NCBI RefSeq assembly: GCF_000143415.4
Contig: NW_003314264.1
Span: forward strand, 3,383,444-3,447,443
Origin: Selaginella moellendorffii
Lineage: Eukaryota > Streptophyta > Lycopodiopsida > Selaginellales > Selaginellaceae
Direction: 5' to 3'
DNA: 64,000 nt
The translations under genes and the position numbers were made by a program. How positions within the stretch are numbered: position 1 is the stretch's first letter; every line of letters starts with the position of its first letter. Below, one piece after another: positions 22,133 to 34,760 of this stretch. Under the pieces are notes generated by a model that saw nothing but the letters and a program-made list of their open reading frames with translations, ran no database searches and was not told the DNA's origin.

Positions 22133-22678
22133 TGTAAGATCCTTGAATTTGGATTTCCCAAGAGGTCACCCACCCAGTATTATTCAAACCCAAGGACGCT
22201 TAACTCCAAATATCCCAAAACCCTTAACTGATTGGAAAAAGGGGTGCACTCTTGTTCATGGGCTCTTTCCTTTTATATTTGAACCCCATAGATCATCTCT
22301 TAAGTCGTTCTTTTTGGTTGCTTACAATCCACCATGCTCTCTTGACACCCTACCCCTCGGGTCGAACCCACCCTCGGGTCGAGCCCAGTGGGAGTAAATT
22401 GGACCAGCCAGATGTCAATTAACATATGGTGTGATTCCCTAGCCAACCAACAGAGTTAGACTTGAGACCGCTTTGATACCAACTGTAAGATCCTTGAATT
22501 TGGACTTCCCGGGAGGTCATCTAACCCAGTACTATTCAAACCCAAGGACATTTAACTCCAAATATCCCAAGACCCTTAACCGATTGGAAAAAGGAGTGCA
22601 CTTTTGTTCATTGGCCCTTTCCCTCTATATTTGAACCCCATGGATCATTTCTCAAGTCGTTCTCTTTGGTTGTTTACA
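22133..22678 (-). mobile_element. TRIM: terminal-repeat retrotransposon in miniature
   Basis: Two direct repeats, 22133-22326 (194 bp) and 22484-22678 (195 bp), both begin TGTAAGATCC and end TTACA, so they have TG...CA termini. They flank only 157 bp. On the minus strand the internal region starts two bases after the LTR with TGGTATCAAAGC, which is complementary to the 3' end of initiator Met tRNA apart from one base. It ends with a purine-rich AAGAGAGCATGGTGG before the other LTR. The flanks CCATC/CCACC look like a 5-bp target duplication with one mismatch. No protein is encoded; mobilisation in trans is inferred. A partial extra LTR start (about 22091-22110) lies just outside. Confidence 0.75.
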
Positions 22679-23530
22679 CCACCTAGCTAGGGCACCCAAA
22701 TGTGGATGGTGAGAAGAGTACTCATGAGGCTCGTGTAGGGCTATAATGTTTTGAAATGTCGTCCTAAAGTCCTAGATTGTGGAAAGGAAGAGGAGCAATC
22801 CACTTATGTAGTGACTAAAGATGCAGTTATATAGCAAGGAAATCCTGGAGGTCATTAGGATATAATGGTCGGGCCTGTGGGCCTTGACTTAGTGGCAATG
22901 TTGATGAACACAGCTGTGGATAAAAAAGGATTTGGTGGGGATTGAAAAAGGGATATTAAGGAAGGTTATTCCCCATATCTGCAGGCATTCTAAGGATGTT
23001 AAGGAGTAAATCTGGGATGATCACTCATGGATGGATAACAAAGTCTTTAAAAGATGGGATTGTGATGCAAGTAATGTTGGACTATCAGTATGACAAAGGT
23101 GAATGAGCATGGCTTTAACATAACAAGCTAATATGTCAATGGTACCTTTGGGTGTCAGTCATAAGATTGAACATGTGGAGCACTTGGACCAAGTGCAAAG
23201 GTTGAGTAGCATAAATGTCATTTTCGAGGCTAGCAAGTCCTTAAGTCCAGAATAAGATTTATGAAGGTTGAGGGTGAAATTCTTATATGTGGTCGAAATT
23301 GTGGTCAAATGACTAAAGTATAATGGAAAAATTAATCATTTACAAAAGTGAGTTACAACTTTTACCTTCCATTTGCAAGGATGTTCACAACAATTTCCAT
23401 TGACAAGGGTATGAATTTACAAGAAAGTGAGTTATAATTTTTCCCTTCCATATGCGAAAGTGTTTATGAGGGTGTGGACTTATAGTGAAGTGTGGCAAAT
23501 TGTAAACACCCACCCATAACTACTAATCCT

Positions 23531-24692
23531 CAGTTCTAACTAATTTAGGGTTGGGACCTAAGGCAAAAAATTCTTTCAAGACTAAGTCTTTTTCCTCATT
23601 CTCCTTATTTAAACGTGTTTTAGGATTTGATCACGTGATATGTATTCTCCTTATTTAGACATGTTTTAGGCTTTGACCACATGGTATATATTAGTATTTA
23701 GACTTACACTTGAGAGTATAAGAGAGCAAATTCATCATAGCTGAGGTACTTTGGAATAGGCAAGATCAAAATATAATTAATGAACTCCCATTTGGTTAAG
23801 AATGATTATAACTCTTTTTTAATTAAATCTATTAATTGAATCACCTATTTATTTGTAGAAATTGGATAGATCCCTAAGGCAACAGCCAACCACAATACTT
23901 TTGATTGTTCATCCACAATATAATCCTCAATTGAGATATAAGGTAGGTGAGAGATAAAACTAGTTATTTCCATACAATGTTTAGCTTTTCTTTTTGCAAA
24001 CAATGTGTCCTAAACAATGATCTTTCTATCATCGAAATCAAACAAAAGATTCTACTGCCAATTGCATGCTTTGATAAATAGTGTGTGAATAAACCATGCT
24101 TACATATAAGCCACTTCAATATAATACCAGATTGATTATTGGCCTAGGAAATGCCACCTAATGTTCTTTAAAAAAGTTACTTTAAAACTATGAAGAATCT
24201 TCTCCCTCTTTATATTTATAATTTTACTTTTTGAATGCCATACCATGTACCATGCGCCAACACTTATGCCCCCCACCCACCCCTCACCCCCATACTCAAA
24301 CAGGGGATTTGTCGCCCAGGCACCACACATTGCATCGCCAGGCATTTGGATTGTAATGGCAAAACAATGCAGGGTTTCACATTATAGTACACAAACCAGG
24401 CACGAACAGTGGAAGCTATTGTGCTGGCGAGAGACATTTCTCTAGTGCAATTACGGAGAAAGGCAAAACCCTTGTGCCGAGATCTCTTTGTAGATCACTC
24501 GGCCTTCTGACGCAATGAACAATCATCAATTCCCTGTTCTATCGTGGAGCATTATCTCGCCGAACTTACCGTCTAGACAAGAGGGTGCCTGTTTCACGCA
24601 AGTATAATCAGTAGAGACTGCTGTTTGAGAGAAATTACGTCATTTTCTCGTTACCTCAGATTCATCAATCATCCGGCTCTAAACTACAGTTT
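23531..24692. other. AT-rich intergenic with a short tandem repeat
   Basis: Two copies of a unit of about 56 bp (CTCCTTATTTARACRTGTTTTAGG...) lie at about 23600-23695. A C-rich CCCACCCACCC tract is at about 24270. The last few hundred bases are probably the 3' UTR and flank of the SNRNP27 gene. I recognise no coding content. Confidence 0.4.
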
Positions 24693-25401
24693 TCATCTGT
24701 TGAGCTCAGCGGGTAGCGGTCGGTTGAATCCTCCTGCAAGCAAGGAGCGGCGATAAATTCACAGGAAATCGAGAAACCATAAATAAAAATAAAAAAACAA
24801 TGCCCACCTCTTCTGTTCATGTACTGCCGCGGCTGGCGCTTGGAAGCCAGCTTCACCGCACTCTGGTTTGCATCAGGCACGCATTTTCCCTGCAAGGAAG
24901 AAAACAAAAGAAAAGTTTTAGACCTCGACCAGACAGAATAAATGAACCAACCTTGGTGGAGTCGAAGTTGAGAGGAATGCCAAAGCTCTTCATCATGTCT
25001 TCTTCGTCCGCTAGAGGCTCCAAAGCCACGGGCTGTGGTGGCTGCTCCTGCGGCTTCTCTGTGGCGCTGGGCTTCACCTGTGCCTCTTTCTTTCGTTTTC
25101 CATCGTGCTTTTCGGGTGTCACGGACTTGGACCGTGCCCTCTTCCTGTAATCCCTGTGATTCCTGTCAACGGGCTCCCTATCCCGGCGATCCCTGTCCCA
25201 GTCCCGATTATCTCTGTCGCGCTCGCGATAATCCTTGTCACGCTCGCGATCGCGCTCGCGTTCGCGGCCTCGGTCTCGATCTCTTTCGCGCTCCCTGGCA
25301 TTTCTGTAGCTGTGACCGCCGCCGCTCTTGTTATCCTTCTCTTTACTATGGTGATACTCACCGTCGCGGGGGTGCCGCTTCCTCTCTTCCCGCTCCCCCA
25401 T
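24693..25401 (-). CDS. SNRNP27: U4/U6.U5 tri-snRNP 27 kDa protein (SNRNP27), 190 aa
   Basis: Three exons (25401-24952, 24889-24808, 24733-24693) join in frame to 190 residues. The start is the ATG at 25401 (MGEREERKRHPRDG). The N-terminal two thirds is an Arg-Asp/Arg-Glu-rich RS-like region (RERERDRDRGRERERD). The C-terminus has the strongly conserved core of the family: MMKSFGIPLNFDSTK, then QPRQYMNRRGGFNRPL. The protein is a tri-snRNP component that helps select 5' splice sites in the nucleus. The conserved Met of the MMK motif is present. A telobox sits right before the start codon. Confidence 0.93.
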
Positions 25402-25415
25402 CTCCTCCAAGCCCT

Positions 25416-25424
25416 AAACCCTAA
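25416..25424. promoter_or_regulatory. Telobox (AAACCCTAA) upstream of SNRNP27
   Basis: AAACCCTAA at 25416-25424, within CCCTAAACCCTAACC, 15-23 bp upstream of the SNRNP27 ATG. In plants this element marks promoters and leaders of translation and RNA-processing genes and is read by telobox-binding proteins. A role here is inference. Confidence 0.5.
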
Positions 25425-25699
25425 CCTGGTAATGAGAGATCTGACCGTTAAATTCTAACGGATTAAGCTGTAAAACCAATGTTTATTTATAATCGCCTCT
25501 CTCGTGGTAAACAATTTCTTTTCTTTCCCACTCGAGCTGCTAAGAATGAATGTACAAATCTGCATGCCACAAGAAATGTTGGAAGAGCTGAGAAATCTCC
25601 AAGAAAAAAAAGAATTCCTCCAAGAGTAGGAAAAAATAAAGCTTTCACCTACAAACTCGTGCTCTGCTGCAAAAACTCTTCTCGCGCTCTCTCCGGTGG

Positions 25700-28600
25700 T
25701 CACAACAAGAGAAGATCTTTCGTGTCCTCCGAGTTGAGCCTGGATGCTAGAACGTTCGACCTTTGGAGCCGGAACTTTGGCTCCCGGTCTTGACTTCCCT
25801 GCCCGACTGAAGGACTAGAAACAGCAACTTGGTACCTCTTGCACGAGCTCGAGAGTGATCCTTTGTAGGAGAAGGCCAAGTTCACAGCTTTGCCGCGGTT
25901 GTCCAGGCCAACCGCCGGGCCTCCACCTTCCATGAAATCGTCCGGCAAAACGTTCATAAACTTGAGATTGATTTCCATGCTTCCTTTCGGTGGTATCATC
26001 CCTGAAGCGGGCGTAACCTGGAAGAACAGAAAAGCTTTCATAAACACACTCGGAGAAGTGTGTTACCTGTAACCAAGGTGGGAGCCCGAATCCAGCTCTA
26101 ACCGTTACTCGAGCCGCTGCGCTTACAGTGGCTTCTGCTGGATCGCCTTCGCAGCGCAGCTCAAAGACTACGCACTGCCTGCTGCTCTCGTTGATTGCTT
26201 TGAGAATAGAAGGCACGCCGTCCTCGAGGATGATCTTGTTAGTGCTGACAACCGTCTCCGGTACAGAGTTGAGCTGATCCATCCACTTCTGGACGTGAGG
26301 ATTGTTCAACATTAGCTCGCAAAATGCTCTCCTCCTTGCTGCTTCGTTGATCACAGCAATGTCAACGTTAAGTAGACACCTCACAGGTTTGTGGTCACTG
26401 TCTAGTGCATCCATACACGAGTCGTAGCTGCGGCCACATCCAACAATGAGTATAAAAACCATATGGAAAGATGAGACGGAGAGACACTAGCTTACGATAT
26501 TACTGATGCTGACACTGGGTGCGAAAGATTAAATTTCTTCTTGGCTTCTGTCCCATCGTAGCTATCTCTAAAAATTACACGATCACACCAAGCTGGTATC
26601 CGTTTCTTCTCACTTGAATCATAGCCTGGAGCGGAACAAAGACATCAACCTAAAGTCACCAATAGAACGAGGCTTACCGAGAGGGTTACTGTATCCCTTG
26701 TCAAACTTGTAAGTTGGCTGGAATCGTAGGGGGCCCTCTCGCATTCCCTGGAAAACTCTTCCACCGGTCATCTCTATACGTAGTTGATCCTTTGGAAGTA
26801 AAACTTCCCATTGTCTGGACGATATCAAGTCTATTGCGTCTTCATACGCAAGATCATCTATCCTGTAGTTGAAGTCTCCAACCCAAACAATCATGTCCGC
26901 ATCCGCTAGATCGGGCATCACTGCTTCTATGACGGTTTCCGACTCCTGGAAGCCACACAGCTTTCAGTTTCCATCTTTAAACCAAAAACAAATCACGAAT
27001 CCTTACCACTACCTCCTTTCCCACTTCCTGTCCGTCAGGAGACGCAGTTTTACGCACGGTTGCCCCACGGAATGCTGTAGAGAGCGCATTTGGATTGACA
27101 CAATTGCTCCACAATGTTAGCTAGATCCCAAGATGAGGACCTATTGGATTCAGTCAAACAGAACTCCAATAAGGTTTAGGTAAGACATGCAAGCAGCTCG
27201 GTAAAATTATAAACGACTTAAGCAAGTACCTGATCCACCGGAAGAACGACCAAATTTCATCTGATGGTAAATGTGCTCAAAATCCGCGTTTCGTCGACCA
27301 ACGGCATCCATGTGTGCAGCCAAGTGACTGCTTAAAAAACAAAAAGTTCTTCTGTAAAGGAGGATTTTAACTCCTACTCCTCCCTAAACAAGACAAGCGT
27401 TTGAGAAAAATGCCACAAAAGTTGAAACACTCACTTTGTTACCAAGAGCACGGCCAAACCCACAGGGAACAGCTGCAGCATCGATCTCTCCAACAAAAGG
27501 AATAAGTTCGTTTCGGACCCTGCCCAAGAAAAATGAAAAGAAAAAAGTTCAGAACAGAACACAAGATAGCACTTGGCGGACTTAGTCATTTACCAGACAC
27601 CAATAAGAATCCCAGCAAGTTGACGCGAACCAACACGAACAAAGTCCTGGTTCTCACCCAGAGCTGCACCGAGATTATCCAGCCACCATTGTCCATTCGC
27701 ACTGCTCTTCTCTTGCAATCCTACCTGTAAAGAAACCATGTCGACGCAAATCAACAAGTTTTCTCATACCGTTTCTTTTGCTGCTGCCATGGCAATAGCT
27801 CCGGCACTCATCTCGGTCTCCTGCAGTCCTACAAACACAACGCCAGCGTGTGTCGCAGATGCTAGCCACATCTGCATGGATTTCAAGCTCGCCTTCTCCT
27901 CTGCTACATTCCAAGTTCCTGCTAGAATTTTAAAAGTTCTTTCTTGCGTGTATGTTTCTGCCTTGGACTGCATCTCGATCTGAAGTATCCCATCAATTGG
28001 ACAAGGCGATCCGATATTCCAACCGCGAATGCCACCGTGAAGAGCCATTGTGAACACGAAACTCCCACACTTTTCCATATGGACAATAGCGGCACTGTGA
28101 GCTATCCACACCCCGAGGACCTTGCCTGTATCTGCAAGCACTTGAATTCGACCGTCCGCATAGCCCACCCAGATTCTAGTGCCCACCGCACACAAGCTGC
28201 GAACGGGAACCGGTATGAAGATGGTTGCCTGTAACCTGTTGCCCAGTCCATCCCATTGAATGATCATTCCACTTGGATATCCTCCCCATACTGTTCCATC
28301 AACTGCGGCCACCAATGCGTCCACCTTCTTACTATCGTCGCCACCTTGACCACCGCTGGCAGCCCGTCGAACAGCATCAGCAGCTCCAATAACGCGCTGG
28401 AAAAAGCTTAACGTACCAGCTTTTTCTTTCTTTGATGCTTTCGACATCGAGGACCTGACATCATCGTCCCACATACTGTCCCGAACAGGAGAAATATCTG
28501 GGCTGGAGAATTCGGACTGAACACTCGGCCCAAAAACTTTTAACACGTCCCTTGTTCTCGCATCCCTGCCAGAGAATCTACTCATTAGTCAAAAACCAAT

Positions 28601-30083
28601 AAAAAGTTTCCACAACTTTTTACCATATCGCAAGAGCGAGCGGTCCGCCGCTCCAAACTCTCCCATTCGCGTGCTCCGACAGCAGAAAGTAAACATCCGT
28701 ATTGGCAAGGCTGGTCGCACCAGCAGCAGTTCCACGGGCTCTGAGGTCCACATAGGAGCGTGCCATCAGTGACGCCGCAGACATAGTTTCTTCTTCTGCC
28801 CGGCAAAGAGCATGAGACGTTGTCTCCCATGGCCAAGCTCTGATAGCACCACCGTCAGAGCCAGTCCATAACTCCCCTGACAAGCAAACACAAACTTAGC
28901 TCAAGCACAGCTCGTGCACACAAAAATAAGCTCCCTTACCATACGTGGTGATGACCATGGACAACACCGGAGAGCGGTGAGCAATCCAGCACAAGCTCGG
29001 CTCCGTTCTTCGCTTGGACCTCACAAGTTCCTCGGTGCTCCAAGCCCTGACTTTGCCATCCCTGTGTCCACTCCACACAAGCTTGTTGGCAGCGTCAGCG
29101 ACGAGGCATAGAGTCATGCCTTCCACACCCATATACGTGAAAGCCGCGGCATCGATATCGTCGGGAGGATTTCCATCGCCACCACTTCCGTGAGACATGG
29201 CATTCGCGACGTCCCAGACTTTGAGAGCGCCATCGCATGCCAGCCACACCGAAGAGCCCGTGCAAGTGAGAGCTCTGGCTGGCTGGTTGGTTCTCATGGG
29301 CGATGGTCTTAGATCGAAGGGGACGGGCCTGTCCGGATCCACGGGGCCTCGCAGAGGAGGCTTGTAAACACCTTTGCCACCACCGGCGATGAATTCGCTC
29401 GAGCGCTTCACGACTGTGGCTGGCGGCGATGCCTGTGGACTTAGCTTGTTGAGACTCCCGCGCAAGGGGATCACTCCCTCGGAAGCTGACGGCCCATGCA
29501 AAGCTCCGGCGTGGGCCTTTGGTGGCGATGACGATGGAACGGCGGGCTTGAGCTCTGGAGTGCTTTGGGAATGTCGGACGTTCTTGGTGGAAGGAGCTTT
29601 ACTACTGCTGCTGTTGGCAACGGTCTTGTTTGCTGGCGACGATGAGACGGAAGGAGGCGAGTAGCGATCGTTGGTGTTCCTGGCGACGAACGGGCCATCC
29701 GAGGGGCTGTCGAATGGATTGGAGGAATTGGAGGAGTTGGATGAGGCTGGGAAGAGAGGAGGGACTCCCGGGATCGTTGTTGGAGGCGTCACTGGAAAAT
29801 CGCCAGTAAGAAGGTCCGGCTGGGGAGAAGGCGTTTGCTGCTGCTGCGTGAACTTGCGATGCTGCTGGGATGGTTTGTAGGGCGTGGAGAAGGAATCCGA
29901 TGAGCGGAAGTCCGTGCCGCCATTGCTTGCTGCCGCTCCTCCTCCCGCCCACCCGAAAGGATCCGACATCGACGAACTGGTCGCTGGATCATTGTCATCG
30001 CCGAAATCAATCAATGAGGGTAGAGCGCGCTGCCGCTGCTGCTGTTGCTGCTGCTGCTGCTCGCGCCGGCTGGGCGACGCCAT
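25700..30083 (-). CDS. WD40-containing type II inositol polyphosphate 5-phosphatase (FRA3/5PTase12-14 type), 1235 aa
   Basis: Eleven exons (30083-28940, 28876-28624, 28565-27770, 27724-27594, 27519-27435, 27383-27230, 27074-27007, 26945-26678, 26625-26496, 26427-26067, 26017-25700) give 1235 residues in frame. A low-complexity N-terminus with a poly-Gln run is followed by WD40 repeats (about residues 240-670, e.g. [44 protein letters not shown]). The catalytic domain shows AGTWNV near 678, the signature WVGDFNYR near 898 and IPAWCDRV near 980. A C-terminal immunoglobulin-like segment ends the protein. It removes the 5-phosphate from PI(4,5)P2 or InsP3. The Arabidopsis relative FRA3 affects actin and secondary walls. 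Confidence 0.94.
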
Positions 30084-31009
30084 AGGCACTGCCGCTCATG
30101 AAGAAAAATGCAAGCGCTGGCACTGACCTAGACGATCCCGCGGCAATCGATCCTGGAAACCCTGATCCAACCTAAATCCACACCGATCGATATGCTCCAG
30201 ATCCTCTCCCAGCGTTAGCGACTTTCTCTGCGATTCTTGCGCTCCGCGCGAGCGATTGGAGCGTTGGAATCTGGGCCTCCGTCGTCTCTCCCACGAAGAA
30301 CAGCCACGATCCAGGGGTCGTGCCGGAATCCCTCCCCCCTCTCGTGTGAACGTGTGTTTTAAGCCCAAGAGGATATCCCCTGGCACAAATCCCGCCCATA
30401 TCCTGGCCGTCCATCGCCGCCCTCCGCCGGCCGCCACGTGTCCGCCCGCCTCTAGATCTAGATCTGCCGGTTTTTCTTCCAGCTCCAGCGACTATATATG
30501 TTGATCGAGAGTCTCTTATAATTTGAAACACGATTTCGGCGCGAGAATAGAATTTCTCCCGCGGAGCTCGCTGACAAAAGAATCCACCACGCAACGCGAT
30601 TGAACCTCCCTCTGAAAGGAAAGTTTACACGCAATGTCCGGATCGTACCGCCGACCAAGTGATCGACCGATTGATCGCGAATTTCTTTTGATCGTTGTCA
30701 CGGAGCTGTTCTCTCTTGTCCAAGAAAAAAAGAGCCCTAGCTATGAAATCTTGGCCTTTGTGTGTGGTGATCCAGATCTCACGGGGTTCCAAACACTTGT
30801 CGCGCGGCCACTCCAGCCACATTTTCTTTGACAATGGGAAGATTGGAATCCCACATATCTATCGAGATACCTATGATTGCGGGGGACGCGAATGATGTGT
30901 TGGCCCCGCCCAATCCATCACTGTCGTTAGTTCGTCCCTACCAATGGACGAGAACAGGGTTTAGGGTTTATCCCAAGCCCTATCCTGGAGCCCTCCTCCT
31001 CCTAGGGCC
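30084..31009. promoter_or_regulatory. Divergent intergenic: 5-phosphatase and AK-HSDH promoters
   Basis: The two flanking genes diverge from this stretch. A G-box CACGTG lies at 30435-30440 on the 5-phosphatase side. TTTAGGGTTTA, a telobox, lies near 30959-30969, about 45 bp before the AK-HSDH ATG. A short out-of-frame ATG at 30099 overlaps the 5-phosphatase start (see findings). No other gene is seen. Confidence 0.5.
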
Positions 31010-34000
31010 ATGGCCGCGCTTCTGGCCGACGGCATTGCCGCGGCGCGCGTCCTCTCGAGCTGCCTGGATCGCGGCGCCAGGGATCAGAATGTCGCATCGG
31101 CGCGATTTGTTTGCAGGAGCGTCAAGAGTCCGCATTTGCTTCACCGGTAGGCGCTGCTTGTGATCGCACTGGCTGATTTTCTGTGGCAGATCGAAGCACC
31201 AGCAAGGATTGAAGCGAGCTGCTAGCATTCATGCCACTGCTTCTACTACAGGTACTCTTTGTAGTTTTTAGATGACGCCCGCATGAAAGGATGTGTTCTA
31301 GGTTTGATCGCGCCCGAGGAGAGCAAGACGGTGCATAGCTTGCCGCAAGGGGAATCGTGGTCCGTGCACAAATTTGGTGGGACGTGCGTGGGAACTTGCG
31401 AGAGGATACAAAATGTGGCTGACATCGTCGTCGCCGATCCATCGCAACGCAAAGTCGTGGTTGTCTCGGCGATGTCCAAGGTCACGGACGTGCTCTATCA
31501 TCTTGTGGAGGCTGCGGGCTCTCGGAAAGAATCCTACATTGAGTCGCTCAATCTTCTCCTACAAAAGCACAAGGAAACTGCGAGAGCGCTGCTAGTTGAA
31601 GGAGCGGACCTGGAGAAGTTTCTAGCCAAGCTTGAAGACGACATTCGGAACCTTCAAGCCATGCTTCGTGCTATATACATTGGTCCGGTTTGTGATCCCT
31701 GTGCGTGAATTTTTCCTTCTGACGTGTGTTGTGTGCTTTGGCAGCTGGACATGCTACGGAGTCTTTCACAGATTTTGTTGTCGGACATGGTGAACTATGG
31801 TCTGCTCAAATGCTCTGTGCTGCTGTGAATAAGGTACACTTGATTGTGGAGATCACCTCATCTGTTTATCTTTTAACAGAGGGGTCTCTCTGCTGCATGG
31901 ATGGATGCAAGAGAAGTGCTTGTTGTTACTCCAACCAGTACAAACCAAGTCGATCCCGATTTTGCATCGTCCGAGACGAGGCTATTCGATTGGTATGCAC
32001 GCAATCCAGCTGACACCATTATAGTGACAGGCTTCATAGCTAACACACCCGACAACGTCCCAACCACGTTGAAACGAGATGGGAGCGATTTTTCTGCCGC
32101 CATAATGGGGTCTTTATTCCGTGCGGCCAACGTGACGATTTGGACTGATGTAGATGGGGTTTACAGTGCTGATCCACGAAAAGGTATGGCTAAGACTTTG
32201 ACGAAAAGAGAAATGGTGTCTTAAAGGCTGAAGATGTCTCCAGTAAGCGAAGCCGTTGTGCTGAGCACCCTGTCTTACCAAGAAGCTTGGGAGATGGTAA
32301 GAGCAATCTCCTTTTTGTTGAAGCTCTGACAACACGGTGTTCGCAGTCCTACTTCGGAGCAAACGTGTTACACCCACGAACAACTTTACCTGTGATGAAG
32401 TATAACATTCCGATTACAATACGGAATGTCTTCAATCTCTCTGCTTCTGGGACGAAGATATGTCGCACTACTTATGAAAGCACCGATGACGAATTTCGGG
32501 CAGCAGATTCAGTGGTCAAAGGTTTTGCAACAGTCGATAACTTGGCACTGGTGAATGTGGAAGGGTAAGAAGCTTTATTAATACCTGCTGGCTACTAGAC
32601 GTGTGCTTTTGCTTTCAGCACTGGAATGGCTGGTGTGCCCGGAACCGCGAGTGCCATATTTGAAGCGGTCAAGGAGGTTGGCGCAAACGTTGTTATGATC
32701 TCTCAGGTTAGCATTTGACTTGTTGGACCTTGTGGTGATACTTCCGTATGACAGGGCAGTAGCGAACATTCCGTCTGCTTTGCGGTTCCAGAAAAAGAAG
32801 TGAAGGCAGTGTCTAAAGCTCTCGAGAAAAAGTTCAAAAGGGCCTTGGACGCCGGAAGACTGTCTAAGGTATCTCCTCGTGTTTGACTCTTTCTTTTCTA
32901 ATTTAATTTTGTTACGTGCTTTCAGATAGAGATCGTGCCGAATTGTAGCATTTTGGCGGCAGTTGGACAGAAAATGGCTAGCACTCCTGGAGTCAGTGCG
33001 ACATTATTTGACGCCCTTGCGAAAGTAAGAATCTTGAGTTCTTGCTGTCATGTTCCAACCTGTCGACGCAGGCAAATATTAACGTTCGGGCCATCGCTCA
33101 AGGTTGTTCGGAATATAATATTACAGTGGTGGTGAATCAAGACAACTCTGCGAAAGCTCTTAAGGCGGCACACTCTCGCTTTTATCTTTCGAGGACTCCT
33201 TTGGCCGTGGGCATTGTCGGCCCGGGCCTTATTGGAGGAACACTTCTTGACCAATTGAAGGATCAGGTATGAGTGAATTTCTTTTGAACTTTCGAACTGC
33301 TTTTAATATATTTTATTTTCAGGCAGGACCCCTGAAGGAGGATTTTAATATCGATTTGCGGGTGCTAGGTGTTATTGGATCGAAGAAAATGGCCCTTAGT
33401 CATTCGTAAGTGCATGGAAAACTTCTGCTGTGTATGAGCTTCCAAATTCTTCTAGGGGCTTGAACCTTTCAAATTGGAGATCTACTTTGAAAGAGGAAGG
33501 TGAAGAAGCAGATCTCGAAAAGTTTACAGCACATTTATGTTGCAGTCATCCGATCCCCAATATCGTCGTTGTAGACTGCACAGCAAGTTCTGATGTACCA
33601 AATTGGTACTATCCATGGATGCGAAAAGGCATGCATATAGTTACGCCAAACAAGAAGGCTAACTCAGGCTCTCTCGACAAGGTAATCGTCAGTATTTTTT
33701 CTGCTCTAATGACCGAGCGTTCATTTTACAGTACTTGCGTTTGAAGGAGCTTCAGAGAAAATCGTACACGCACTATTTTTACGAAGGGACTGTCGGGGCA
33801 GGACTGCCAATCCTAAGCACACTGCAGGGGCTACTTGAAACTGGCGATAAAATCCACACAGTCGAAGGAATTTTCAGGTGAGGATTTATTATGCGTGACA
33901 GCGTATCTTGTTAACGATTCTAAAACGCAGTGGCACATTGAGCTATATATTCAACAACTTCCATGGTCAAAAGACATTCAGTGAAATTGTCAAGGAGGCA

Positions 34001-34657
34001 AAGGCTGCGGGCTACACAGAGCCTGATCCCCGTGACGATCTCTCTGGGATGGATGTTGCAAGAAAGGTAAGTTGTCCCTTTGATTGATAGAGATCATAAA
34101 AGTTTTTCGCCTGTTCAGGTTATTATTCTAGCTCGGGAATGTGGCTTGAAGCTGGAGTTGGATGATATATGCCTGGAAAACCTCGTTCCAGAGCCTCTGC
34201 GAGTAAGTTAACTCGGTGCCTTTCCTCAACACACATGATCGGCATCTTTTTTCCAGGGATGTGAAAATGTGGATGAGTTTATGGACAAGCTTCCCGAGTA
34301 CGATCAGGCGATTGCAGCTAGGAGAGAGCAAGCTGAAGAATCAGACGAGGTTTTCCATTCTCTGCTTTGTTTCCAGACTAAAACCGGTCGTTTTTTCTTC
34401 TATCACACCAGGTGCTGTGTTACGTGGGTGTAGTCGACGTACTCGCGAGCCAAGGCCGAGTTGAGCTGCGGAGATATCCAAAGTCACACGCATTCGCGCA
34501 GCTCTCCGGGAGCGACAACATAATCGCCTTCACGACTGCGAGATACAAAAAGCAGCCATTGATCGTGAGAGGACCCGGAGCTGGGGCCGAAGTCACAGCT
34601 GCGGGCGTTTTTAGCGACATTCTCAGGCTCGCATCCTACTTGGGAGCACCTTCCTAG
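31010..34657 (+). CDS. AKHSDH: Bifunctional aspartokinase/homoserine dehydrogenase, plastidic, 917 aa
   Basis: Eighteen exons (31010-31146, 31190-31251, 31302-31682, 31745-31833, 31880-32183, 32244-32296, 32347-32564, 32619-32706, 32755-32868, 32926-33024, 33072-33266, 33323-33405, 33456-33681, 33732-33877, 33931-34066, 34119-34202, 34257-34349, 34412-34657) close in frame at 917 residues. A Ser/Arg-rich plastid transit peptide precedes KFGGTCVG (residues 90-97), the aspartokinase ATP site. Two ACT domains follow (e.g. NVVMISQGSSEHSVCF and NVRAIAQGCSEYNI). Homoserine dehydrogenase then begins with GIVGPGLIGG near 562 and includes GTVGAGLPIL and DPRDDLSGMDVARK. It performs the first and third steps from Asp to Thr, Met and Ile, normally inhibited by threonine. 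Confidence 0.96.
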
Positions 34658-34760
34658 ACAATCTCGAGCACCAAAAGCTAGAGAAAGAAGAACAACGAGG
34701 TATGACATTTTGAGAAGAAAGATCTATGTTTTATTGATCTCTGGCTTTCTACGTTTCCTT

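Larger units (their letters stand above)
21037..23530 (+). mobile_element. Non-coding LTR-type element, copy 1 (with nested TRIM)
   Basis: It begins with an LTR-like segment (TGTAAGC at 21037 to GTTTACA near 21192). It then follows the same order of landmarks as the copy at 43472-45480: the ACACGTTTGGACTAAAA segment (about 21350), a GAGATGGA minisatellite, GGCTATACCC/TATTAGGTGATGATATAACC, AGGGCACCCAAATGTGGATGG, and TCATGGATGGATAACA. No frame encodes retroelement proteins. Relative to copy 2 it contains an extra block of about 550 bp at 22133-22678, a separate nested TRIM. The 3' part (23340-23510) has two near-repeats of AAGTGAGTTAYAAYTTTT. It is most likely a non-autonomous (LARD-like) element. 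Confidence 0.5.

Noticed and set aside
24136-24445. Short open frames in the AT-rich/C-rich stretch before SNRNP27
   Set aside because: No motif, short, opposite strands equally open; likely UTR or spacer.
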